From NCBI RefSeq assembly GCF_006965445.1, contig NZ_CP041356.1:496001-560000 (forward strand): a stretch of 64,000 nt of DNA, read 5' to 3'. Below are positions 8,491-17,850 of the stretch, one piece after another; position 1 is the stretch's first letter; every line of letters starts with the position of its first letter. The notes below the pieces were generated by a model. The model did no database searches, was not told the origin of the DNA, and saw only the letters and a list, made by a program, of their open reading frames with translations. Both the position numbers and the translations under genes were made by a program. The DNA is from Lactococcus protaetiae. Lineage in GTDB: Bacteria > Bacillota > Bacilli > Lactobacillales > Streptococcaceae.

Positions 8491-11400
8491 ATGAATATCA
8501 TTGAATTTTTTGACCAAAATTATCAACTTCAAAGTTGGCAACGAAGTTTTTCAAAACGAGAACGCACTTTACTGACAGGTCTTTCGGGAGCTGCAAAAGC
8601 ACTTGTCATGGCAAATGCTTTTGCAAATGTTCCTGACAAATATATTGTCATTACTGACAGTCAATTTCATGCTAACGAGCTTTATGATGAATTGTCAACT
8701 TTGGTTGACGAGCATCATGTTTTCCAGTTTTTCAGTGATGATAATGTTTATGCTGAGTTCGCCTTGGCATCAAAAGACCGTATTGCTTATAGACTAGAGG
8801 CGTTGAATTTCCTGCTGGATGAATCACAGATGGGTTTTTTAGTCGTTCCATTTATGTCGATGCGCAGCTTACTTCCTAGTAGTGACAACTTTATTGAAAA
8901 CTATCTTTTACTGACAAATGGCGATGAGTATGAGTTGTCAGCGTTGACAACATTACTGACAAATGCTGGATATGAACAAACGGGGCGTGTGATGACACCA
9001 GGTGAATTTTCACATCGAGGTGACATCTTTGATATTTATCCATTGGATGCAGAAAATCCTGTACGTATAGAATTTTTTGGTGATGAAGTTGACACAATTC
9101 GTTCGTTTGATGTAGATAGTCAAAGGTCTTTGTCAACACTTGAACAAATCGAAATCTATCCAGCAAGTGATTTTATTTTGAGTGATTTTGAGTTTGACAA
9201 AGGTGTTGAAAAATTGTCAGCACTGATAGAAACTCTATCAGACAGTCAAGCAAAATCGTATATGGAAGAAATTATTGCAGCAGCATCAAATCACTATTAT
9301 CATAAAGATTTACGCAAATTTGCTGAATATTTTTATGAAAAACCAGCTTCTCTGCTCAATTATTTTCCTAAAAATGTGCAAATTTTCATTGATGATTTTC
9401 AGAAATTAAATGAATCTAATAATAAAGTTGAACTAGAATTAGCAGATTTTATTTTGTCAGAAAAATCAATGGGAAGAGGTTTTGATGGACAAAACTATCT
9501 TCTTGATATCATGGCAAAAGTTCGTAATTATAAACCATCAACTTTTTTCTCAAATTTCCAAAAAGGTCTCGGAAATTTGCGCTTTGACAGTCTTTACAAC
9601 TTCAAGCAACATACAATGCAACAATTTTTTGGTCAATTAGAGTTGTTTTACACAGAAGTTGACAGATTTATAAAGCAAGGTTTTACGGTAATTCTTGCAG
9701 TTTCATCAGAAAAATTACGTCAATCACTTAATGAATTGGAACTTGATTTACATGAAGTTGACAGTGAAGAAATACAGATTGGTAAAATTAATCTTATTGA
9801 TTTACAACTCTCCAATGGTTTCAATTTTCTTGATGAAAAATTAGTTGTCATTACAGAGGCAGAAATTTTTGGAAAGATTCGCAAGAAAAAAGCGCGCCGA
9901 CTCAATATTACTAATGCAGAACGTTTAAAAGATTATAATGAGCTTGAAGTTGGTGATTTTGTTGTTCATAAAAATCATGGGATAGGAAAATATTTAGGTT
10001 TACAAACGCTTGAAGTTGGAGGAATGCACCGAGATTATCTTACAATCCAATATCAAAATGGTGATACCATCTCAGTTCCTGTTGACCATTTAGAACTTTT
10101 AAGCAAATACACTGCTGGTGAAGGAAAAACACCAAAAATAAATAAATTAAATGATGGTCGTTGGAAAAAGACAATGTCTTCAGTCACTAAACAAGTGGAG
10201 GATATTTCAGAAGACCTCATCAAACTTTACGCAACCAGACAGGCTCAAAAAGGTCATGCGTTCAGTATAGATGATGCTAATCAAGAAGAATTTGATAATG
10301 GTTTTGCTTACATAGAAACAGATGACCAACTTCGCTCTATTGATGAAATCAAAAAAGATATGGAACTTGAAAGACCAATGGATCGGTTATTAGTTGGGGA
10401 TGTTGGATTTGGTAAAACAGAAGTTGCAATGCGAGCTGCCTTTAAGGCAATCAATGATGGTAAACAAGTTGCTGTTCTCGTTCCTACAACAGTTCTTGCA
10501 GAGCAACATTTTAATACCTTTAGTGAGCGTTTCATCAACTTTGGGGTAAATGTTGAAGTATTGAGTCGTTTTCAAACAAAAAATCAGCAGGCAGAAATTT
10601 TAGCAAAATTGAAAAAAGGACGTGTTGACTTGATTATAGGCACACATCGTCTTCTTTCACAAGACGTTATTTTCTTTGACCTTGGTCTGATGATTATAGA
10701 TGAGGAACAACGGTTTGGTGTTAAACATAAGGAAAGGTTGAAAGCACTGAAGACTCAAGTTGACGTTTTGACATTAACAGCAACACCAATTCCGAGGACA
10801 TTACATATGTCAATGCTCGGTATTCGCGATTTATCTGTTATTGAAACACCACCTACAAACCGTTATCCTGTGCAGACTTATGTGATGGAAACGAACTATG
10901 GAGTTGTACGAGATGCTATTTTACGAGAAATTTCACGTGGTGGTCAAGTTTACTATGTTTACAATCGTGTTGACACGATAGAACAAAAAGTTTCACAACT
11001 TGAGGAAATGATTCCAGAAGCACGTATTGCATATATTCATGGTCAAATGGGTGAGGTACAACTTGAAAATACTCTGCTTGCCTATATTGCAGGAGATTAT
11101 GATGTTTTAGTAGCAACAACGATTATTGAAACAGGAGTTGATATTCCTAATGCCAATACATTGTTTATAGAAAATGCTGATATGATGGGCCTTTCTCAAC
11201 TTTATCAACTTCGAGGGCGCGTGGGACGGTCAAATCGTGTCGCTTATGCTTATTTCATGTATCGACCCGAAAAACTTTTGTCAGAGGTATCTGAAAAACG
11301 TTTGGAGGCAATCAAAGGATTTACAGAGCTAGGTTCAGGCTTTAAAATAGCTATGCGTGACTTATCTATTCGTGGTGCAGGAAATCTTTTAGGAGCAGAA

Positions 11401-11976
11401 CAGTCAGGATTTATTGATTCTGTTGGTTTTGATTTGTATTCGCAGTTATTAGAAGAAGCTGTCCACTCTAAACTGGGAGCGAAAAAACAACGACGCAAAA
11501 CAAATGTGGAACTTTCCCTAGCATTAGATGCTTTTATTCCAGGTTATTATATTTCAGATGAGCGACAAAAAATTGAGATTTACAAGCGAATTCGGCAAAT
11601 TGATGGACGAAAAGTTTATGAAGAACTGCAAGATGAGATGATTGATCGTTTTGGTGAATATCCTGATGAAGTTGCTTACTTGCTTGAAATTGGACTTCTA
11701 AAATATTTTTCAGAAAATGCATTAATTGAAAAAATTGAGAAGACAAATTTTGAAGCGGTAGTTACGATGGATAAAACTGCCAATACGATGTACGACCCTC
11801 AGGAGTACTTTAAAGCATTAGCAGCAACAAAGATGAAAGCATCTGTTGGAGAAAAATATGGGAAAATGACTTTCCGTTTCAAAATTGAAAATAGAAATGC
11901 AGTTGTTTTGTTGAGCGAGATTATGAATTTTGTAGAAGCTTTATCTAGTATTAGAGAGAGTCATGAAGAAAAGTAA
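8491..11976 (+). CDS. mfd: Transcription-repair coupling factor Mfd
   Basis: Removes RNA polymerase stalled at lesions and recruits UvrA. The domain order is a UvrB-like N-terminal module, an RNA-polymerase interaction module (DFVVHKNHGIGKYLGL, about 490-505), an SF2 translocase with GDVGFGKTE at about 633-641 and DEEQRFGVKHKERL near 735-748, the TRG motif region RGRVGRSNR, and the C-terminal UvrA-autoinhibition domain. The length of 1161 residues is normal. The gene is notably rich in TGACA words: at least eight CTGACA or TTGACA occurrences fall in its first 700 bp. Confidence 0.97.
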   Translation: MNIIEFFDQNYQLQSWQRSFSKRERTLLTGLSGAAKALVMANAFANVPDKYIVITDSQFHANELYDELSTLVDEHHVFQFFSDDNVYAEFALASKDRIAYRLEALNFLLDESQMGFLVVPFMSMRSLLPSSDNFIENYLLLTNGDEYELSALTTLLTNAGYEQTGRVMTPGEFSHRGDIFDIYPLDAENPVRIEFFGDEVDTIRSFDVDSQRSLSTLEQIEIYPASDFILSDFEFDKGVEKLSALIETLSDSQAKSYMEEIIAAASNHYYHKDLRKFAEYFYEKPASLLNYFPKNVQIFIDDFQKLNESNNKVELELADFILSEKSMGRGFDGQNYLLDIMAKVRNYKPSTFFSNFQKGLGNLRFDSLYNFKQHTMQQFFGQLELFYTEVDRFIKQGFTVILAVSSEKLRQSLNELELDLHEVDSEEIQIGKINLIDLQLSNGFNFLDEKLVVITEAEIFGKIRKKKARRLNITNAERLKDYNELEVGDFVVHKNHGIGKYLGLQTLEVGGMHRDYLTIQYQNGDTISVPVDHLELLSKYTAGEGKTPKINKLNDGRWKKTMSSVTKQVEDISEDLIKLYATRQAQKGHAFSIDDANQEEFDNGFAYIETDDQLRSIDEIKKDMELERPMDRLLVGDVGFGKTEVAMRAAFKAINDGKQVAVLVPTTVLAEQHFNTFSERFINFGVNVEVLSRFQTKNQQAEILAKLKKGRVDLIIGTHRLLSQDVIFFDLGLMIIDEEQRFGVKHKERLKALKTQVDVLTLTATPIPRTLHMSMLGIRDLSVIETPPTNRYPVQTYVMETNYGVVRDAILREISRGGQVYYVYNRVDTIEQKVSQLEEMIPEARIAYIHGQMGEVQLENTLLAYIAGDYDVLVATTIIETGVDIPNANTLFIENADMMGLSQLYQLRGRVGRSNRVAYAYFMYRPEKLLSEVSEKRLEAIKGFTELGSGFKIAMRDLSIRGAGNLLGAEQSGFIDSVGFDLYSQLLEEAVHSKLGAKKQRRKTNVELSLALDAFIPGYYISDERQKIEIYKRIRQIDGRKVYEELQDEMIDRFGEYPDEVAYLLEIGLLKYFSENALIEKIEKTNFEAVVTMDKTANTMYDPQEYFKALAATKMKASVGEKYGKMTFRFKIENRNAVVLLSEIMNFVEALSSIRESHEEK

Positions 11977-12111
11977 ACTAGCTTTAATATCACAGCTATT
12001 TGTTGCGAAAAATTCTGTAACCTCATTGTACAAAATCAGTGTGATGAGTAGAAAATTATCGAAAAAGTCATCAAAAGTAATGATTTCTTAGAAAATTTAA
12101 GCTTTAAGCAT

Positions 12112-12140
12112 TTTTCAAACAAAATGAAATATGTTATAAT
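12112..12140 (+). promoter_or_regulatory. Extended -10 promoter giving a probable leaderless mRNA
   Basis: TTTTCA, a 17-bp spacer, then TGTTATAAT (extended -10). The last T of the -10 is only 7 bp from the ATG at 12148, so the predicted transcription start falls on or next to the start codon. No Shine-Dalgarno sequence exists upstream of that ATG. Confidence 0.65.
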
Positions 12141-12147
12141 CAATCAC

Positions 12148-12420
12148 ATGAGATTAGATAAGTTTTTGAAAGTTTCACGTTTAATAAAACGTCGCCCAGT
12201 TGCTAAAGAAGTAGCTGATAAAGGTCGAATCAAAATTAATGGAAAACTTGCCAAATCATCTAGTGATATCAAGTTTAATGATGTGATTGAGATTCGTTTT
12301 GGTAATAAAATTGTTGAGGTACGAGTTCTTGAAACAAAAGAATTCACGCGTAAAGAAGATGCTGAAAAAATGTATGAATTGCTAAGTGAAACTCGTGTCA
12401 AAGTAGATGAGAGTGAATAA
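12148..12420 (+). CDS. rqcP: S4-domain RNA-binding protein (RqcP/YabO/Hsp15-like)
   Basis: A 90-residue S4 domain protein ([26 protein letters not shown] at the start), the family that binds the stalled 50S-peptidyl-tRNA complex and supports alanine tailing by RqcH. I start it at 12148, which gives the canonical MRLDKFLK N-terminus; the in-frame ATG at 12124 would add a non-conserved MKYVIINH. Neither ATG has a ribosome site. The -10 box ends 7 bp before 12148, so the message is probably leaderless. Its place between mfd and divIC is conserved in streptococci. Confidence 0.9.
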   Translation: MRLDKFLKVSRLIKRRPVAKEVADKGRIKINGKLAKSSSDIKFNDVIEIRFGNKIVEVRVLETKEFTRKEDAEKMYELLSETRVKVDESE

Positions 12421-12440
12421 GATTAAACTGGAGGTCTTCT

Positions 12441-12812
12441 ATGTCCAAACAAGTAATTCAGTTAAATAATGAATTTACCAAAGGTAAAAATAAAGAAAAG
12501 TTCGCACCAGCACCAAAACGCAAGCATTTGGGCTTTATTTTAGTGATTGCAATTTTGCTTTTTAGCCTTGCTAGCATGAGTTTGATTCGCTCTTATCAAA
12601 ATTTGCAGACACAGGTAGGGTTAGAGCAAAAAGCTATAAAACAACACGAAGCATTAACCAAAGAAGTTGCTACTAAGAGTGAGGAAATAAAAAAATTGCA
12701 AGATCCTAACTTTTTACAAAAATTTGCACGTAGTCAAGGCTACTCAAAAAGTGACGAAAAAATTTTTGAAACACAAAATCCATTGATTGGTGCAAGTGGA
12801 GTAACACCATGA
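12441..12812 (+). CDS. divIC: Septum formation initiator DivIC (FtsB-like)
   Basis: Bitopic cell-division protein of the FtsL-DivIC-DivIB complex. A basic cytoplasmic tail (about residues 1-33) is followed by one membrane helix (HLGFILVIAILLFSLASMSL, about 34-53), a coiled coil (about 57-95) and a short extracytoplasmic end. The 123 residues are typical. GGAGG precedes the ATG, and the stop overlaps the next gene as ATGA. Synteny (S4 protein, divIC, tilS, hpt, ftsH) supports the name over other short coiled-coil membrane proteins. Confidence 0.9.
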   Translation: MSKQVIQLNNEFTKGKNKEKFAPAPKRKHLGFILVIAILLFSLASMSLIRSYQNLQTQVGLEQKAIKQHEALTKEVATKSEEIKKLQDPNFLQKFARSQGYSKSDEKIFETQNPLIGASGVTP

Positions 12813-13123
12813 TTGGTCGGATTAAAAACATCACAAAATTTGGTCTTTTTGTGAGTTTTTTCATAACAGGCAAAGAGATAGACGAAAGTTTTATTCCCAA
12901 AGGAGTAGGTTTACTACGATGGTCAGAGCTTCCAAAAAGAGTGCCTAAACCAGAGGTTGGAGATTTAATAGGAGTAAGCATTCTTAAATGTCATGAAGAC
13001 GGAAAAGTCGATTTGTCTTATGTTGAAAAAGATTTTAAAAGCACCTATGGCACTTTTTTAGAAGTAAGTGCTAGAAAAATAGAAGAGTTAAAGATTATGA
13101 ATAAATCAAACTTGTCTCTTTAA
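12809..13123 (+). CDS. S1-type RNA-binding domain protein
   Basis: The N-terminal MIGRIKNITKFGLFVSF is the first two strands of an S1/OB domain, and VGDLIGVSILKCHEDGKVDLSY completes it. The middle is unusual, with an insertion (IDESFIPKGVGLLRWSEL) where S1 domains have a short loop. At 104 residues it is a single domain plus a short helix. In pneumococcus the corresponding slot after divIC holds a tiny hypothetical gene. It is translationally coupled to divIC (ATGA). A role in translation or RNA turnover is an inference from the fold only. Confidence 0.75.
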   Translation: MIGRIKNITKFGLFVSFFITGKEIDESFIPKGVGLLRWSELPKRVPKPEVGDLIGVSILKCHEDGKVDLSYVEKDFKSTYGTFLEVSARKIEELKIMNKSNLSL

Positions 13124-13149
13124 AAATTTAAGAAAAATTCGGGGTAATT

Positions 13150-14592
13150 ATGAGTACGAAAGACGGAAATCTCAATGACGGACGTAATGTTTACTATGCA
13201 GGAAAACTTGTTGAAGACATGGCTAATGAGCCAGTATTTTCAAGAACGTTAAAATTTGTTCAGCGATATTATGAACTTCAAGAAGAAGATCCAGAAACTT
13301 ATCTTTACACAGATGAAAAGGGTGAAAAAAAGTCAATTCTGTTTATGCCTACGATGACTGTGGAAGATTTAGCTCATAAACGTAGAATATATGAGCAAAT
13401 TGCTCGTGAATCTTATGGTTTTTTGGGACGTACACCTGATTTTATTGATACAGGAATTGCTATTTTAGATTATTATGCAGATGTTCTAGGAAAAGATAGT
13501 CGATGCGATTATGCGAAAAATGCGCGTGATTGGGCTGCTCGTGTTAAAAAACATGACTTATTTATTTCACATGCTATTCAAAATCCGCAGGTTGACCGTC
13601 AAAAAGGGTTGACAGAATTACTAAATGAGGGTCAAGAATTTGCTGCAGTATGGATTAAAGAAGAACGTTCAGATGGTGTAATTGTTCGAGGAGCTAAACA
13701 AGTTAACACTCTGGCCCCTCTGGCTGATGAACTGTTGGTATTTAATTTACCCGGTTTACACGAAGTTGACAGCAAATTTGCTTTAGCATTTTCGCTACCT
13801 CTTGCAACTAAAGGCGTGAAAATGGTATGTCGTAAACCAACAATGAAGGAAGGATTCTCACTCAAAGATTATCCTCTATCTGGAAGTTTTGATGAAATGG
13901 ATGCTTTCATTATACTGGATGATGTCTTTGTACCTAACGAAAATCTTTTTGTATGTGGCTCAGTTGAAAAATCAAATGCATTTTTCCCAGCATCTGGATT
14001 TTTTGTCCATACAGCTCATCAAGATGAAGTTCGTGGTTTTGTTAAGCTAGAATTTGTGACTGGACTTGCTGTTCGATTAGCAGAAAAACTTGGTCTATCA
14101 GGTTTTCTTCGTGTGCAAGAGATGCTTGGTTCACTTACTGTAAACTTAGAAATGATTAAATCAAGTATTATTGCTAGTGAAGTCACTGCTCATATGGAAA
14201 ATGGGGTGTTGACCCCAAATATGCAAGTCCTTCTTGCTGTCCGTGCAAGTTTGACAAATTATTACGATGAGGCTCTAAGGGTAATTGCAGAATTTGCAAG
14301 TGGTTCAATTGTTGGTGTACCTGACTTTCGTGAGTTTGAAAATACAGATATTTCAGAAATTCTGAAAACAAGCATGACTAGCGCTTTATTGAGTGCAGAA
14401 GAACGCTCATTGTTGTTAAATTTAGCGTGGGATGTTACAGGTGAGTCATTTGGACAACGCCAACGTACTTATGAATTTTTACATGGTGGAAATCCAATGT
14501 GGATTAAAAATATGCATTGGTTGACAGAGGACTTAGAAGCTGCCAATCAGATGTTGGATAAGGTTTTAGAAAATGCAAGAATTGAGAAATAA
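13150..14592 (+). CDS. 4-hydroxyphenylacetate 3-hydroxylase (HpaB)-family flavin monooxygenase
   Basis: A 480-residue protein matching the two-component, FADH2-dependent HpaB/4-hydroxybutyryl-CoA dehydratase-like fold. The motif RESYGFLGRTPDF (about residues 82-94) and the block HDLFISHAIQNPQVDR (about 137-152) are the classical flavin/substrate region, and an acyl-CoA-dehydrogenase-like helical half follows. The substrate is unknown. No HpaC-type flavin reductase or aromatic-degradation gene is in the window. It sits inside the otherwise conserved divIC-to-tilS stretch and overlaps the next gene by 20 bp, so it is co-transcribed with cell-envelope and translation genes. This is unusual company for such an enzyme. 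Confidence 0.85.
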   Translation: MSTKDGNLNDGRNVYYAGKLVEDMANEPVFSRTLKFVQRYYELQEEDPETYLYTDEKGEKKSILFMPTMTVEDLAHKRRIYEQIARESYGFLGRTPDFIDTGIAILDYYADVLGKDSRCDYAKNARDWAARVKKHDLFISHAIQNPQVDRQKGLTELLNEGQEFAAVWIKEERSDGVIVRGAKQVNTLAPLADELLVFNLPGLHEVDSKFALAFSLPLATKGVKMVCRKPTMKEGFSLKDYPLSGSFDEMDAFIILDDVFVPNENLFVCGSVEKSNAFFPASGFFVHTAHQDEVRGFVKLEFVTGLAVRLAEKLGLSGFLRVQEMLGSLTVNLEMIKSSIIASEVTAHMENGVLTPNMQVLLAVRASLTNYYDEALRVIAEFASGSIVGVPDFREFENTDISEILKTSMTSALLSAEERSLLLNLAWDVTGESFGQRQRTYEFLHGGNPMWIKNMHWLTEDLEAANQMLDKVLENARIEK

Positions 14593-15889
14593 ACTCAATA
14601 TTGGTATGGTCCTGGTGATGATTTTGATGCTCATCCCAGGCTTTTTTGCTTTCCCCAAGTTCAAAAACAATATTGATAATAAGTATGATAAACCTAAAAA
14701 TCACGTGATAGCTGACAAAAAAATAATAAGTGAAACTTGGGAAGGAGTTCCACAACGTCCGGTTGCCTACCATGACTTATTGGTTTACAACGATGATAAA
14801 TTGAGTCAACCTAATGGAAAAATTCTTGCTCAGACTCAATTGAAAATTACAGAAGTGGTTGGAAAAGCATTTAAACTTAATGATGGAAAATATATTTCTG
14901 CTGACAAAAAATTAGTTATTTCGGATATCACAATTTCTAGAAAAGATGAATCTAAGATAATCTATACAACAAAAACTGTCAATGTGTTTTACAGCCCAGT
15001 AACAACATATGATAAACAAATTCTGTCAGTACTGACAGGAAGTCATAAATTTGTAGCTGACAAAGTTGCTCAAACTTACTGGGGAACTTATTATGAAATT
15101 TCTCTAGCTGATGGCAGAAAAGGTTGGGTTTCGTCAAAAGATATCTCTTTAGAAAATCCAAAACTTTTACAAGTTCAAAAATTACTTGACCAAAAATATA
15201 ATAATAAAAAATATTCGATTTATGTTAAACAATTAAATGATGATTTTACAGTTGGTGTAAACCAAAATGAAAAAATGTATTCTGCAAGTTTATCAAAAAT
15301 TCCAATTTTATATTGGACACAAAAGCAGATTAACGATGGTTATGCATCACTGAATGATAAGCTTTTATATACTACATCAGTAAATACGTTTTATGGAAGT
15401 TATAAACCAACAGGAACAGGAAATCTTCCTAAAACTGCTGACAACAAAGTTTACACTTTACAAGACATCATTAACCGTACAGCAAAACTTTCTGATAATG
15501 TTGGAAGTAATCTGCTTGCTTATTATGAAACAAAAGAATTTAGTCCAAATTATCAAAAAGAAATTAATCAAATTGCTGGAAGTCCGTGGAATCCTGAAAC
15601 ACGAGAAGCTTCTGCGCAGATGGTGGGACGTATGTTGGAAGCTTTATACGATGAAGGTGGAGCCGCCTTTAATGCTTTGTTTGACACAGCATTTGACAAT
15701 ATAAAAATTGAGGCTGGTGTGCCTAAAAATATCCCAGTTGCCCATAAAATTGGAGATGCTGACAATGACAATCATGATGCAGCGATTATCTTTACTTCTA
15801 CTCCATATCTACTTGTGATTGAAACAGATGGCGCCACTAATCAGCAAATTCAACAAATTTCACACGAGATTTATGAGGTGATGAAATGA
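14573..15889 (+). CDS. Membrane-anchored class A beta-lactamase-like serine hydrolase
   Basis: A signal-anchor helix (about residues 10-30; IGMVLVMILMLIPGFFAF) leads to an exported region with a GW/SH3-like segment ending GRKGWVSSKD, then a penicillin-binding/class A beta-lactamase fold. The nucleophile motif is SASLSKIP (S-x-x-K), SDN is at LSDNVGSN, and the third motif reads HKIGD (a K-[ST]-G variant with Ile). The orthologous slot in streptococci holds the same kind of protein just before tilS. A cell-wall role is likely rather than antibiotic resistance. A complete palindrome copy (15023-15038) encodes LSVLT within it. Confidence 0.85.
   Translation: MQELRNKLNIGMVLVMILMLIPGFFAFPKFKNNIDNKYDKPKNHVIADKKIISETWEGVPQRPVAYHDLLVYNDDKLSQPNGKILAQTQLKITEVVGKAFKLNDGKYISADKKLVISDITISRKDESKIIYTTKTVNVFYSPVTTYDKQILSVLTGSHKFVADKVAQTYWGTYYEISLADGRKGWVSSKDISLENPKLLQVQKLLDQKYNNKKYSIYVKQLNDDFTVGVNQNEKMYSASLSKIPILYWTQKQINDGYASLNDKLLYTTSVNTFYGSYKPTGTGNLPKTADNKVYTLQDIINRTAKLSDNVGSNLLAYYETKEFSPNYQKEINQIAGSPWNPETREASAQMVGRMLEALYDEGGAAFNALFDTAFDNIKIEAGVPKNIPVAHKIGDADNDNHDAAIIFTSTPYLLVIETDGATNQQIQQISHEIYEVMK
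15023..15038. repeat. Complete 16-bp palindrome CTGTCAGTACTGACAG
   Basis: Inside the serine hydrolase gene, read as L-S-V-L-T. Confidence 0.9.
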
Positions 15890-17156
15890 CTCCCAATCAA
15901 TTAAAATTTTTAAAAATAGTTAGAGAGAAGCACTATTTTGAACGACATGATAAGGTTTTAGTTGCTTTATCTGGGGGCAAGATTCTATGACGCTTTTTAA
16001 TTGGCTCTATGATTTACAAGAAAAACTTGATATTAAACTTGGTATTGCTCATATTAACCATGGTGTGAGAGTAGAGTCTGAGCATGAAGAGCGGGCTATT
16101 CGAGAGATGAGTAACAAGTTAGCAGTTCCTATTTTTGTTGATAGGTTTACAGGAGAGTTTACAGAGCGCGATGCACGAGAATTTCGCTATAAATTCTTTG
16201 ATAAAATAATGCATGAAAATGCTTATACAGCAGTGGTTACAGCTCATCACAAAGGAGATGTAGTAGAGACAGTGCTGATGCGTGAAATTACTGGACGACC
16301 TCTTAGAAGTTTACAAGGTATATCAGATTGTCAACCATTTGCAACGGGTGAACTCATTCGACCATTGTTAGAGTTTGAAAAGATAGAACTTGATGCACCA
16401 GTTTTTTTTGAAGATTGGACTAATCATGGAACAGACCAGCTGAGAAATAGAATTCGAAATCAACTCATCCCAAATTTAAAAAAAGAAAATCCCCAATTTA
16501 CAGAGGCAATATTATCGCTGACATCTGAAATTAGTATGGCGATGTCAATTATTACTGACAAAATTTCAGAACTAGATATTGTCAGTAAAAAAATATCACT
16601 GACAGACTTTTGTCAGCATAGTAAAGCCTTGCAGCACTTTATCTTACAAGAATATTTTGCTCAATTTCCAGAGCTGAGTATGAATAAATCTAAATTTGAA
16701 GAGTTGATTCATATTATCAATCGACCTCAACAATATCGTGAGAAATTGAATAAAACGGTACTTTTTGTTAAGACAAAAGATGAATTTTATATTGAAAAAT
16801 ATTATCCAGAGTTAGAACAGGAGGCTGACAAAAAACTGTCAGTACTGACAGAAAATCCTAATGATGATAGCTTTATGCAAGTGAATTTACCAGCAACAGG
16901 AAAGATTGTAATTAGAAAAAGAGCACCAGGTGATGTGATTTTGATTAATGGCCATCATAAAAAACTAAGAAAATATTTTATTGAGCAAAAAATTCCACTT
17001 GAAAAGCGCGATAATTTACTCATTTTTGTTGAAAAAGAGCTTTATGCAGTAGTTGATGTTATATGCTCTGATTTGAGTAAAAGTGCTAAAAATGATAAAA
17101 TGGGAAGGACATTATGGGTTAAACCCAGTGTAAGAGAGGAAAAGCAACATGCTTGA
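15886..17156 (+). pseudogene. tilS: tRNA(Ile)-lysidine synthase TilS, apparent one-base frameshift
   Basis: TilS converts the wobble C of tRNA-Ile(CAT) to lysidine and is essential. The gene starts at 15886 (ATGA overlap with the serine hydrolase gene) and reads MTPNQLKFLKIVREK up to VALSGG, then hits a stop. A run of five Gs at 15973-15977 interrupts the PP-loop motif. With six Gs the frame becomes LSGGQDSMTL, the exact SGGxDS signature, and continues through HINHGVR and the C-terminal tRNA-binding domain to 17156 (423 residues, normal). Because the gene is essential, a base-calling error is the likeliest reading. A complete palindrome copy is at 16836-16851. Confidence 0.9.
16836..16851. 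repeat. Complete 16-bp palindrome CTGTCAGTACTGACAG
   Basis: Inside tilS, read as L-S-V-L-T. Three further TGTCAG/CTGACA words lie within 300 bp upstream. Confidence 0.9.
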
Positions 17157-17700
17157 TAAAATGCTTGATAGAGATATTGAAAAAGTGCTTGTTTCAGAAG
17201 ATGAAATTATCGAAAAATCTAAAGAGCTTGGCGCGATTTTGACTAAAGAATATGCTGATAAAAATCCGTTAGTTCTAGGAATTTTAAGGGGTTCTGTTCC
17301 GTTTTTGGCTGAGTTGATTAAACACATTGATGCCCATCTTGAAACAGATTTTATGACTGTTTCAAGCTATCACGGTGGTACAAAATCATCAGGTGAAGTC
17401 AAGTTAATTTTAGATGTTGATACAGCTGTCAAAGACCGTGATATTCTTATTGTTGAGGATATTATTGATACGGGACGTACCTTGAAGTATTTGAAAGAGC
17501 TTTTAGAACATCGTGGTGCTCGTGTAAAAATCGTTACTTTGCTTGATAAGCCTGAAGGACGTGTTGTTGAGATTGCTCCAGATTATTCTGGTTTCACTAT
17601 TCCAAATGAATTTGTTGTCGGATTTGGATTAGATTATAATGAAAATTATCGGAACCTTCCCTACGTTGGTGTCCTAAAACCAGAGGTTTACACAAAATAA
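17149..17700 (+). CDS. hpt: Hypoxanthine-guanine phosphoribosyltransferase
   Basis: Salvages hypoxanthine and guanine to IMP and GMP using PRPP. The PRPP-binding signature [14 protein letters not shown] is at about residues 99-112, and the C-terminal [20 protein letters not shown] is typical of Hpt. The length is 183 residues. GAGAGGA sits 8 bp before the ATG, and the start overlaps the end of tilS by 8 bp. The tilS-hpt-ftsH order is conserved across Firmicutes. Confidence 0.96.
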   Translation: MLDKMLDRDIEKVLVSEDEIIEKSKELGAILTKEYADKNPLVLGILRGSVPFLAELIKHIDAHLETDFMTVSSYHGGTKSSGEVKLILDVDTAVKDRDILIVEDIIDTGRTLKYLKELLEHRGARVKIVTLLDKPEGRVVEIAPDYSGFTIPNEFVVGFGLDYNENYRNLPYVGVLKPEVYTK

Positions 17701-17753
17701 TTTTATGCATACTAAGACTAAAGTATGAAAAATTGTTTGACCAATACTTACTA

Positions 17754-17783
17754 TTAGCAATCCCTCTAAAATTATGCTATAAC
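17754..17783 (+). promoter_or_regulatory. Candidate ftsH promoter
   Basis: TTAGCA, an 18-bp spacer, then the extended -10 TGCTATAAC. The -35 is weak. Confidence 0.4.
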
Positions 17784-17850
17784 TAGATAATCTAACTGTT
17801 ACTGGCAGATTTTTTGTCAGTGATAAATAAATAAAAAAGACAAGGAAAAA

